Shown: positions 11,701 to 23,700 of the stretch, piece after piece
Layout of the letters: every line of letters starts with the position of its first letter
Numbering within the stretch: the first letter of the stretch is position 1
From: Gavia stellata
Lineage: Eukaryota; Chordata; Aves; Gaviiformes; Gaviidae
Direction of reading: 5' to 3'
DNA length: 64,000 nucleotides
NCBI RefSeq assembly: GCF_030936135.1
Contig: NC_082604.1
Coordinates: 3,107,001-3,171,000, forward strand
Notes under the pieces: model-generated
Databases searched by the model: none
The model's input: only the letters and a program-made list of their open reading frames with translations
What the model was told of the DNA's origin: nothing
Position numbers and translations under genes: made by a program

Positions 11701-14700
11701 AAAACTCTCTCTAAACAGGAATGGAGCAGTGGGGCTAGGAACTCTGTGGCTGGGTGTTCTCTGAAAACACGGCTTGTCGTGGTGGGAGGATGATTACAAA
11801 TCCTAGGAGAAATAAATAGACATTTTTCATGTGCTTTTGCTATGAAAAGGATTTGAACATCCATCCCGTTTAAGTCCGTCTATCTGGGCAAAATGTTTGT
11901 GCACAAGCAAGGCATTATGCCGAGCACCAGGCAAGAGCCGCAGAAGGGTGGGTTTTTCAGCTTGTAATGCGAAGACTTTTAATGAGGATTTGCTCCCTGT
12001 GGCTGTGCAAGATCTTCTCTCCACCTGTATTTTGAAGAGCTATGATATTCTAGCTTCATTTCACTAAGCTGTACACAATGAAGGGAAGAATGTCAGCTTA
12101 ATATATTCTGAAGTGTAATTCTAAGGGAAAACACTTACCTGCCAGTTTTTTATGGGTGCACCATTCTGGACCTGCATTGCGTTTTGTTGCTCCGATTTTA
12201 GTTATAATCCGCAAATCACAGTATGAATGTACTATTGATGCTGTGTCTCAGAAAGAGAACCCACAGGTGTAAATTCATCATACCCTGTGGGAACATCAGT
12301 GCCTTTGAAAGAACCTGCTGGCATTCATTTTGGAATCCTTACTATAATGCAGTTATGTTTAGAGACATGCGTGTTCTATTATTATTATTAACAAAACCCC
12401 TGATATCACTTAACAGGAAGAGACCACAGGAAAATCTTTAAATTCCAGTTACTTGCTGTAAGCACGTCTTGTAGGACTAATTTTTCTGTGCCTCATACAG
12501 GATTGAATAGAAATCACTGCACTTCTTTCTCTAAAAGTCCCGAGGAAAAGGGGCTTTGTGTACCAAAACGCTGTCTGCCAGCCAAAAGCTCTTGTTTGCC
12601 ATGCATGGCTACCAGGCTGTGTTTCGTAATCTGTCTGTCCGTCTGAGGAGCGTGATTCACAAAGAATTATGTCTGCTTGCCCAAAACTCCGCTGGTAAGA
12701 GCCTCTGAGAGTTGCAGATAAATGACACCTCTCCTCTATCGCTGCTTGAAGGGTTAACCTGCTGCTTTCACGAAGCCTGCTCAGGACCAGCCTGAAATGA
12801 TGAGGCTGTGGATGTTTCCTTCCAGAAGCAAGTACTTCCGAAGGAAAAGTTCATTAACCTTGCGTCCTGTCAGCTGGTGCGGTTGTCTGTGAGTTCAGGA
12901 CGTTCTGAACAGCTTGGCGGTGAAGGCTGAGCCTCTGCTCCTGCTCAGAGGTCTTCATTCTGGTAAAAGGCTTCAGGTACTTTTCTCACTGCAGAGGAAC
13001 AGCTCAAAGATAAAATCCGTGCTGGAGTACAGTGCCTCTGGCAAGTGTGTGGCTTCCTTCCTGGACTCTGCAGGTGAGGAAATCTGTTTGCCAGCTTGAC
13101 TCTGCGAGCGTGCTTACTCCGAGCGCCTAAATGCGAAAGTGTACGGCTGCAGCGCCTTCTAAAACATTATCCTTACTCTTGTGGTTGCTGATGGACGTTT
13201 CATGGGTCTTAAACTGCAGCCCACGGTCATATCCTTGCATTGCCCTATGAGACAAACTGAGTCACGAGATTGTCATCTTCATGGTTTCCATCCTGCAGGT
13301 CTGCAGAGCTGCCTGGGTGCTCAGGTTTGCTGGAAGCACTGGAGAGGGCTTTCAGGTACTTGGCACAGGACCTCGAATTTCCTGGCAGCACTTCTGTGCT
13401 CATCAGGAATTTGTTTTGTGGCTGCTCATGTGGATGCAATCAATCAGCAGAGCCGGGCTTGTAGAGGATGGACATCTTGGGGTGTTTTTATGTAATGGCT
13501 CTCAATTTAACCAACGCTGCCTTACACTTCATGACTCACTTCAAGCCTTGGTAACTTAGTTCTGCACATTGGTAAGGCTATACCAGAATTTTTTTTTTCT
13601 GTAAGGGACAAAAAGCAAAATGCTTTACTCACAAACATTGTACGATGTTCCAGAATGATGGCAGTGACAGCGTGGGCTTAGCTGTTGATGGATGGCACAA
13701 GCTTATACTAATGTAAAAAGCTGGTTGACAGTAGATTGGATTCCAGATAGTGCATATCTCCCTCTCTCTCTGTGCATATAAAGTGACCCTGTTTTAGTGT
13801 GTTGTGGTTTTTATTCCAGCATCTTCATGAATTTATCTGTCCATGAGATACAGAGTATGTTTTCATAATGGCTTTGATTCTTCCACTAATCAATTTTTAT
13901 GTAGTGTCTGATCACAGAATTCAAGAAGTGCAGTTGGTGCAATTTAGAGATGTTTTTGCCAATAGTTCAGTATATACACATAGATGGAAGTCAAAAACCT
14001 ACTGGGAAAGTAAAATCTGATTGCTTGGCAACTGGGCCTTGTTTTTAATATACCCATACTTTAATTTAGGCAACGTAACAGTTGGAATTTATATATAACC
14101 CATGTTGTAAAACAATTTCAACAAGAGGCATGCATTTGTATCCTTGTTCTCACTGGTGGCTGCGGAGCTCGAGAGCCCACATGCGTGCTCTCGAAACTGC
14201 TTGTTTTGCTTGTGTACTTACGCCCAGTCCTGAAACCTTTTCCCTGCTGTGCCCAGCGAGAGCACGCTCTGCTCTCGTCCCTCTCGCTGCTTGACGCGTG
14301 GTGCCGGTGCCGGAGCACACCTGCAGCCATTGCAGGCAGGGTGCTTGGCTGCTTCATGCTGCGTGGCTGCCTGTGTTGTTCAGATTTCAGTGCTTTGCTC
14401 ATCCTGAGCCACATTGCAAGTGTTTGCACTCACTCACAAGTGCCTCTTAGAATCATAGAATCATTTAGGTTGGAAAAGACCTTTAAGATCATCGAGTCCA
14501 ACCGTTAACCTAACACTGCCAAGTCCACCACTAAACCACGTCCCTAAGCCCCTTGTCTACACGTTTTTTAAATACCTCCAGGGATGGTGACTCCACCACC
14601 TCCCTGGGCAGCCTCTTCCAATGTCTGACAACCCTTTCAGTGAAGAAGTTTTTCCTAATATCCAGCCTAAACCTCCCCTGGTGCAACTTGCAGCCATTTC

Positions 14701-17700
14701 CTCTTGTCCCTGGTGAAAGGCTTGGACACCATGAGTTGTGTCAGGGTGGACTGATCAGCTCAGTCTTCTGCAGCCCACCAGCATTAGCCTGCCTGTAGGC
14801 AGGGCAGGCAAAAGGAGACACTCACCTTTTTGTTTTTCCTACCCTGCACCACTAGATCTCAACATTCCCCAGCTGGTGCCGTGGGTTCTTGGCCCTCTTG
14901 GTGTGAAACCGAGGACGATGCTTTTACCTCTCTGCCGGCGTTCGCTTACCCTGCCACAGCAGCAAGTGCTGAGTTTGCTCCCACCTGCGTTGTCCAGCTG
15001 CTCTGAGCCATTTGCCCGCAGTGGCACTGTGTGATGTGATGGCCCACCTCCTCCGCCTCCAAGGGTGGTATGTGGTCTTTTACTTCTTCCTGCAGAGCAT
15101 TGCTGGATCCCACACCCCTCCGAGGGAAAGGTTGGCACCCATGCCTGCACACGGCGATGTATTCCGGGCGTAAGCAGGGAGAGTAGTCCTTTAAATTCTC
15201 CAGAAATGGGTTCGGTAGAAGCTTGTAATAGAAATACGAAGATTGGTTTGAATGAAGTTTGAATGGAAACACGCGTAGCCAGGCACCAGAAGAAGCAATA
15301 GGACGAGGGTTAAAAGAATGGCCCGTATTGATAATAAGGACACTGTTCCTGGCAGTGAAGTTGAAGAATGTGTTGTTTGTCAAGCCCAGAAGGCTCGTGC
15401 TCTGGTAAGGCCACCGCACAGATGACTTGTCAGCAGGAGACCCTGTACTCTGCCAAGAGGAAGGGAGCAGCACAGGTACAGCACATCGCATATGCCATCG
15501 TTTCTCCTGTCAGCCCACCAAGAAAACAGGCCGGAGCCGTAAAGATGCATCTATTCCAAGCTACAAAACCCAACCTCCTGCCTCAGCTCTCTGTCCGGGC
15601 TGTCTCCTGTGGGCACAGAGCGCGAGTCTTTCTTGCATGGTACAGTCCTTTGGAGATGTCTTTCTATTCAGGAACCCATGAGCTGTTCTGCTTATTTGAG
15701 AAATCACAGGAAAACATTCCCATTCCATATAGGGGTTCAGGGGTACGCTGTACTATGCACCTGGAAGACGACTGCAACTTGTCTCTCTAGCGCCTGGGAT
15801 TCCTCTATACCAGGAAATGCCTTCATTTTCTAGGTAGCTTCTGACACTGAGCCCTGCTTATCCTTCTTTGTCACCGTATCAGCACACTGACTGTCTGCAA
15901 GAAAATGATGGGATGCTGAAGCTTGAGCAGATGGTGCACAGGGATGGTTTTGTAGAATAAATATTTAGCACTAAGCCATTTTTTGCTATCTTCTCTACTG
16001 AATTTAAAAAATACCTAGTGTAAGTTGGGGATAACATTTTTCAGGGAAATGTGCAAAGAGTGACTGTTCTCCCCTTTGGAGGTAGCTTTGTCAAGCGGTG
16101 GTGGAAGGCAAATATCCTTGGGCTCAGATAGCCAGCACTTAGCCGCTGTGCTCATGGTAAGCTGTGCTTGCGGAGGTACCCAAGACTGCCTGCTGCGCTT
16201 TTCGTGCCTGCGCTGTGGGGTGCCCGTGTTCCTGTAACCCAGCCAGGGCTGGGCTTAACAGTACCTGTGATAAGCATGACACTTCTCGCAGGTACCGAAA
16301 GGAAAGAGCTCCTTTCAAAGCGCGCATGTGGTGCATGTTGTTGTTCATTGCTTTTTTTGGGTGTCGATATTCTGTTCCCTTACCATGGTTAGTAAGCAAA
16401 TACGGCCCCTTTAAGAGGGTTTATGGCTGCATGAAACATTTTCCCAAGCCTCCAGGGTTGCTTTTTCTTTAAGTCTGGTAAATCCATGTAAGAAACGAGA
16501 GGAAAGAGCAGGAACGATAGAAGGAAGCTCCAGGGTCTGTTTGCATTTAAGAGTTACCTGCTCTTAAGCGGATGTGCACAGCAAACCCTGAAAGGCTTAG
16601 GCAGCTCACAGCATGTACAATCACAATCCTTTTTGTATTTAAAACAAATCAAGACAAAAGGGCATTAAAATACAAATTTGATGAAGAAAAACTTGCTGAT
16701 TCCCCCCCCCACCCCCCTTCTTGGTTTCCTGTGAAAAGCTTATGGCTCATCAAGCCAAGAGCTGTCACAGCTGTCTCTCGCTATACAGCAATGCGAGGGA
16801 ACACCTCTCCTTCCCGTGAGGAGAGAGCTGGCAACTGTACAGAATCACTGCTGGGGAGCCACCGTAGAAACATTGCTGGAGCTGTTCTTTTCCGTGCTTG
16901 GATGAGGTCAGGAATGGGATGGATCTGTTAGTGCTCTGATGTAGGTGCTTCTGGGAGAAGGTGCTGTTTGTAAGGATACGCTGCTTCTTCAGTCAGAGCC
17001 TGCTAATGTTTCCTGGTGTATTTCCAGACTGCTAAGGTCCTCTTGCATGGCTTCTTTTTCTTTTATAGTGGTGGTGGGGTAACTGGTGTTCCTTTGCAGC
17101 CTTGGCTTGTGTCCTTGGAGCCTCTTTTACGACCCCTTACTGTGCCTTCCAGCTGTGCCAGAAGTACTGGAAACATGCAGGGTGCTCTGTTTGCGTTCCC
17201 CGCACTAGAAATTTGTTTGAAGAATCTCAGTGCTTTTTCAAAGCTGTTTGGAAGAAGCACAGGGTGAAAGTATCGCTTGCATTAAGGTGTTGCATACCGT
17301 ATCTACGAGGCTCCTTCAAGGTCAACAAGCATTTTAGTTATGCTTCATTATAACCACCAACGGCACAGTTCAGCTCTACTTGAGCTTGTACTGCAAATCT
17401 GACAGCGCCTCAGTGTCCTGAAATATTTTTCTTTTCCTCTGGTGGCTTAGTCCGTGTCTCACATTCCCAACACAGCCCATGACGTTTTGCTAGATACGAC
17501 ATGATGGATATTCTGTACGATACAAAGAAAGGGAAACTGGGTTAGCAGTGTTTTTTATTTTACATGTGCCATCTGTAAATGTACTCTGGGTTTCTCCTTC
17601 CATTTGTTCTCACCCCTCTGGAAAAGCTATTACTGTGCTCTAAGCAAAGCGTAATTTGAAGCTATTATAGTCCTTGGTGAATATTTATGGTTAGGGCAGT

Positions 17701-20700
17701 CTTTGTTTGAGAAGGTTTGTTGTCCCAAGCTGTGCATATAACTGGAGAGGGAAAGAACAAGGAAGGCCAGAGGCAGTCATTTTGTCCGCTGTTGCAGCCT
17801 GCGGCGCTGGAAGGCAGCACCCTCGGGTAGGCACTCGGACCCGTATCACGCTTTCAGATGACCCTTCCACACTGCTGAACGCTTCTGGAAAAAAAGCTGT
17901 GGTGGGTACCTCAAGCAGGCTTAGGGTGCTGAGTGCCCTTCAATATACATCTCCAGATTGTAGGCAGCGAGCTTTGCTTTACTCTATAAAGGAGCAAAAC
18001 CCTCCGTCTGCCCCGACTTCTGCTTTGTCAGTGGCGAAACGATACCCACTTCCTTCCCGGGCACGGGCTGACCGTGAGCCGGTCTGTTACGGCAGAGCTG
18101 TCTGCCACCTGCGTCACCCACCGCCCCGGGGATCTGGGAGAACCAGCTGGGTGTTTGACAGTTTATACGCTGTCCTTGGGCTACTGTGCCAATCCAGGCA
18201 GCAACACACTGCTCCAGCTTGTAGCTGTCATCACCTGCGAGAGAACTTCATTTGGACGTCAGAGGGGTGTGCAGCCAGTCAGCTCTTCCTAAAGGGACAG
18301 ACTTGTCTCTCCTGCCACTCTGGTGAGAGATGAACCAAGTCCCGCTGGAAGAACGCGTGGTAGCTCTCCATCTTTTGCTATGAAGAAAGCCAGTGCTTGA
18401 GAAGCTGATCTCCAAGGTTGCCCCACGCACAGAGAGGTGGATGAGCCCCTGTGCTGAGAACTCTCCTTAGACTAATGCAGAGTCCCTCCAAGCTAATACT
18501 GTCTCCTGTTACACATGCATGACGAATACTTGCTTCGTCTTCACTCCTTCAAAGCTGTGCAGTGTTTAATCAGATGGGTTTTTTTTCTATGTTCTTCATA
18601 GTGGGACCGATTTCCCTCCCATGTAAGTTGATTTTTTTGGCAGGGTTGTGTGTGGCAATAGCCTTGCATAGCTGGAGTGAGAATCCTGGCTGACTTTGCA
18701 ACCAAAGATCACTGGTGGTGTTACAGAGGCATAGGTTCAAGCAGAAACAAGTCGCCAGCACTTAAAGAGCAGCTCTCTGCTGTTAAACCACAGGCACCGA
18801 CTGCACACACCCTTTGTAGACCCTTATAGAATTGTTTAGGTTGGAAAAGACCTTTAAGATCGTCGAGTCCAACCATAAGCCTAACACTGCCAAGTCCACC
18901 ACTAAACCATGTCCCTAAGCGCCTCATCTACACGTCTTTTAAATACCTCCAGGGATGGTGACTCCACCACCTCCCGGGGCAGCCTGTTCCAATGCCTGAC
19001 AACCCTTTCGGTGACGAAGTTTTTCCTAATATCCAGTCTAAACCTTCTCTGGCGCAATCTGAGGCCACTCCCTCTTGTCCTCTCACTTGTCACCTTATTC
19101 GGTGGGAACACACAGCTGCCCAAATGTCAGCCCACGCGCTTTGTCCTACGGTTGAGGTCACTGCTTCAGCCTCCCTGAATCGTGCGTCGCAGCCAACAGC
19201 TCTGAAATCTCTGGTGAGATCGGAGCTGGTTCTCCTCCAATGCACCTCGGCTAGGTGCTTTCACCGCAAGCTCAGGCGCCTGGGAGCAGTTCCTACGCTG
19301 TACGGGTTAAATTGAGCCAGGTTATGGTTAAATAGTGCACAGTTAGCAGGTCTTCGTTAACCCTGCTGATTTTTAGAGAGTAGATGAGCTGGCAGATCGG
19401 AAGGTGTAGAAATCTTTGCCCAAGCAGCTGCAGGGGAAAGAACACATATGAAAAAAGCTTTTATGTTTCAGTTAAAAGGTGTCTAAAATGTCTTGCATGC
19501 AAACAAATACACACAGTATGTATTGCTGACTTAGACTCGTAAGATCCACAACTGAAGATCCACAGCACTCATTATTTTCTGAAGCACATTGCAATTCATG
19601 TTGTTGTTTATTAGGGAAAAAAATCCTTTAAAGTAGCATTTTGAGAGGGTAAAACATGAGATTTTGCTATGAGAAACCTCACTGTTGAAAGATGGATTTA
19701 TTCTTTTTTTTAATGTGCCAAGCACATTAATGAGTGTCAGAGGTAAACTAGAATGCTGGGACGAAGGGAAGTGGAGAATAAAATGTTTAAGCAGCACCTC
19801 TGCTTATTTCATGGTTAAGTTATTTTGTATTAGCCATGGAAATTGCTGCTGTGTCTGTTCAGTGAGGATGCATGCAGACTGCTCAATTAGCAAAAAATCA
19901 GAAAGAAACGACCTCGTGGCTTGCTTCTAAAGGCTTCTATTTGTTTTTTGTAAGCGGGAAACACTGTAACACAGCTTCCAATCAATCAGCCACATAGTTC
20001 TGGTAATTGATGCCACAAACAGGCTTCATCCATATATTATATGGAAGCGTGCGTCTACTTCTGGGGATAAAAAAATTTCCCAAGTTGCGGGAGTTTGCTT
20101 GAGGTCTGCAGGTCACGATGGAGCTCACCGCTCTGCTGGCTTCTGCCTTAACCTGCTGGCAGGTGTCACTGGAGGCGTGGAGCCAAGGCTTTGGTGAACA
20201 GCATGCATCCCATTTGGCAATAAAAAGCCTATCTGCGTGAACAGAGAAGCAGGGAGATGAGCACCGCTCAGTGCTTACCTCCTTGGACACGTTTGGAATA
20301 GTTGTTTTGCAGTTGGGTAGCGGCTTTAGCACGTGCTAATTCTCCGGAGGATTTGGGTTTTAGGTTTTCACAAGGGTCAGTTGAATAACGAAGAACTGGA
20401 AAAACAAGCAGTCCTTTTTAGTTGTGCACAAACTGCTGTCACTGCGTGACTGGGATCAGCCAAAGAGGTGCCGTGTTGACGGAGGATACCGCTTCGCGAG
20501 CGCATAGCAGCAGAAAGCGCAGGTACCGGTGCAGGCTTTCCATTGCGACAAATAGTTAAGCGTAGCCTGCGTACCTGCTTCTGAAGTCTCTCCTTGTCTC
20601 GCATCTCATCATATCATCTGTTAGCATACGGCTGTCGTGAATAACTGAGACTTACCATGAAAATAATTTTGGCAGAGCCTAGTTTCACACATTTCCTGTT

Positions 20701-23700
20701 AAACACCCAGGAGAGGAACGGGCTCTTGGCTCCCCTGAGCCCTTTCGCCACGGTGGTGGACCTGCAGAGCCAGAACTGTGACGCTTCTCCATAGCGGCTA
20801 TTATAGTGCTCGAGAGCTTCCCAAACTTCTGCAAATGCAGCAAACCGCTTTTCACAGTTGATTTTTTGGAGTTTGATTTTTCGACGTGTGTGCGGCACGT
20901 GCAGTATTTTTCCTTCGCTGAATTACCGTCTTCCGCGTAGGCAGCGGTGGCAAGTGACCCAGGAAACAACTTGCGATGCAGTGTCTGGTCTGGCATCTGT
21001 ATTTATGCAAAACACTGTAATTTACAGGAGCATTCATCAGCGCAGCTCAATTGCAGAGTTCTTCAACTGACTTGGTTGGAATAAATAGGCAATAAATTAC
21101 GTGCTAACGTATTAAAAGGAACGTATCAGAATAGGTGCTCAAAATACTATCTGATCATAGACTTTTGCCAGCTGTTTAAAGTCAGCAGAAATATTGCTGT
21201 TTATTTCAGTGGGAGTTTGCTCAGACCGAGGCGTACTATAAGAGAACTTGGGGACTTGTGCTTTTGGGATAGTTTGCTGTGAAAAAGGCATCCCTGCCAA
21301 TCCTGCAAGCTTGCAGGGGTGGGGGGCGATCTCATTTTTATATGTCTGCATTTATTTTTCATAGGATGCACCATGGCTGATGCCATTATGTAGGGTAAGG
21401 AGTTGTAACGGAGGCTGCAACCACAGCTTTGTCCGGGATCCAGCCCGAGTCCCAGCTGTGAGCACCAGCACCCCTTAAAGAGGGACCCGATCATGTTTTA
21501 AAACAGACATTTAATCTGTCTAAAATAAACAAACTTGGCCCTAAAACTAGCTGAAACGTAACAAACTTGTAGCAGAATTCTAAAGAAACGTAGCAATCGG
21601 TTCATGTAGAAATTGCTCTTTTTTCTGTAGGGCGATTCCTGCTTTACCCTGGCAGAGCTTGTCCTTGGAACGTGAGGAAACGGTTTCAGCCTCTGTAAGG
21701 TCACACAAACGGGGATCTGAAATCCTCCGTTAAGAGAATAGCCGCTGTTTTCTTCTACCCTGAAATCGGTGCCAGCAGGGCAGTTTTGAAACACACAGAG
21801 AATTAACCACATGCTGCTGCAATGGTAAAACAACCAGCTGAGCTCCCGGGTAACACCTCATCTGCCCCCGCCTCCTCTTTTTTTTTTTTTTTAGGGGGGG
21901 GGGGGGGGAAGGTCAAACCGATGAATCAAAGATTCATCATTCAGTGACCGTGCTGTAAGCTACCTTAGCTCAAATCCCCTGCTTTCCTCTCCCAGCGTCC
22001 CCCAGCCTTCCGCCAGCACGTGGTGGCTATTTGAAGTGGAAAAACATAGTCCTGTTGTGCAGATACCTTTTTTCTTGATCCCGTTAAAATCTTCCCCGGG
22101 GCCTTCCTTGGACCCTTCAAATAGAGGTGGCGCAAAATAAGAGTTGAGACATTTTTTTTCACTAGTATCTGTTTTTTATTGTCGGTTGTCAACGGCACAG
22201 AATAGGAGCCCATACAGAAGCACCCCAAAGATATGAATATAAATACAGCGTTGGGGTTCAGGCGAGGGTAGGTTGATCCCACGTAGGCTGCGTTTCAGTT
22301 TCCATGAGCTGAATTTTATCAGACGCTATTCCAACCAGCAGCACGCTAATCAGTCATCCGATTGTGTTGCTTTGCAAGACGGTAGCGTATTTAACGTTTG
22401 CTCATTTGAAAGAAGGGTTTCTGGTGAACAGGGGATGGCAGGAAGCCATGGGCTGCTGCTGGTGCAGCGGGTTGGGAAGGTAAGGTCTGCCCACCGGCCC
22501 CGGAGTGCTCCCCAGGGAAGCTGCGTCAGCAAGATTTGAAAAATGCCCGGGAGACCCCATCCCTCGGTGACTGCCGGATCCGAAATACCTGTGCTGCTGC
22601 TCCAAAGGGCACCAGAGGAGTAAGAGCTCTGCTCTGCCTGTGGTTGAAGTGTTCAGTTGTTCGATGCTAGTGCTTAATTCCTCTGAGTCACAGCAAGTTT
22701 AAAAACTAGACCGTGGTATGTTAAAAAGATGGCAAGTGGAGAGGATGTCTTTGTATTTGCTGCCATCCAGCCATAATCAAAGAGGAGGGGGAAAAGCTTG
22801 TTTTATTTTCACTGAGCTTTTCCAGTGGCTCTGTTCATTATCATTCCACAGATCGTGGGAACAAAGTGCTTGATGAAGTATTTGAGGGGAGCTGGTCAGA
22901 TCTAGTCACAAAATGTTCTTTTCTCCTGCCCACCCACTGCCGCCGTCTCGCCGCTCTCAGTCTCGGCTGGCTGCTCTCCCGTGGCACGACAGGGGTGGGC
23001 TTTTCTCTTCTGCGTCTCTGGTGCTCGTTCCTCTGGGCCGGCTTTCTGCGTGTGCTGGCCTCGCGCTGTGCCTCTCCCACGCTCCAGTGCTCCCCTGAGC
23101 TTTCCCCTGCACTCTTCTCTCGGCTCCGCGCTCTTTGTGGCGTTCCCTCCGCTCTCCCTGTCCGTCAGCCGTGGGGGTCCGAAGTCCCCGCTGAGGAGCG
23201 CAGCCGACTTTCGCACGAGCCGTCTCCCTTCCAATACCAACAGCGCAGCAGGGGTGGGAAGAGCCTTCCCCAGCGCTCGAGGCTTCCCCTGGTGACGTGC
23301 CGGAGCTGGGCTGGCAAAGCACAGCCTGCGCGTGGGCCCGGGAACACCTCGGAGGCTGCTGCAGCCAAGAGTTGGGACCTCTCAGCGCGCCCCATTGCCG
23401 GCGCTTTCAACAGGCAGCTGCGGCATTGACTGCCACGCTGGCTGGGAGCTTGTTGCGGTCAGAGCCGCTCCCACGTCCGGGAAGGATTCCCAGGCTGAGG
23501 ATGGGATATTTCACTGCAGAGAGGCATGGCGAAGGGAGCGAGCCCTTCCTCGGGGAGAGGAAAGCCCTTCTCTCCTGCCGCTGGCCCGGGCCCTGCTCAG
23601 CCTCCCTGAGCAGAAGAGCAATCCCTGCTCCGATTTGCTAAAGGAACGGGTAATTCGGGGGAGAAGGGCTGCACCTGCCTCTGAGCTACGAACACAAAAA

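Noticed and set aside
17707-18333. 208-codon + strand open frame in C3orf70 intron 1
   Set aside because: No recognisable domain, low-complexity GC-biased composition, no splice or promoter context; likely chance.
18902-19123. Minus-strand open frame with protein-like sequence
   Set aside because: It is the C-terminal end of the CR1 pol-like ORF2 inside a truncated LINE, not a host gene.
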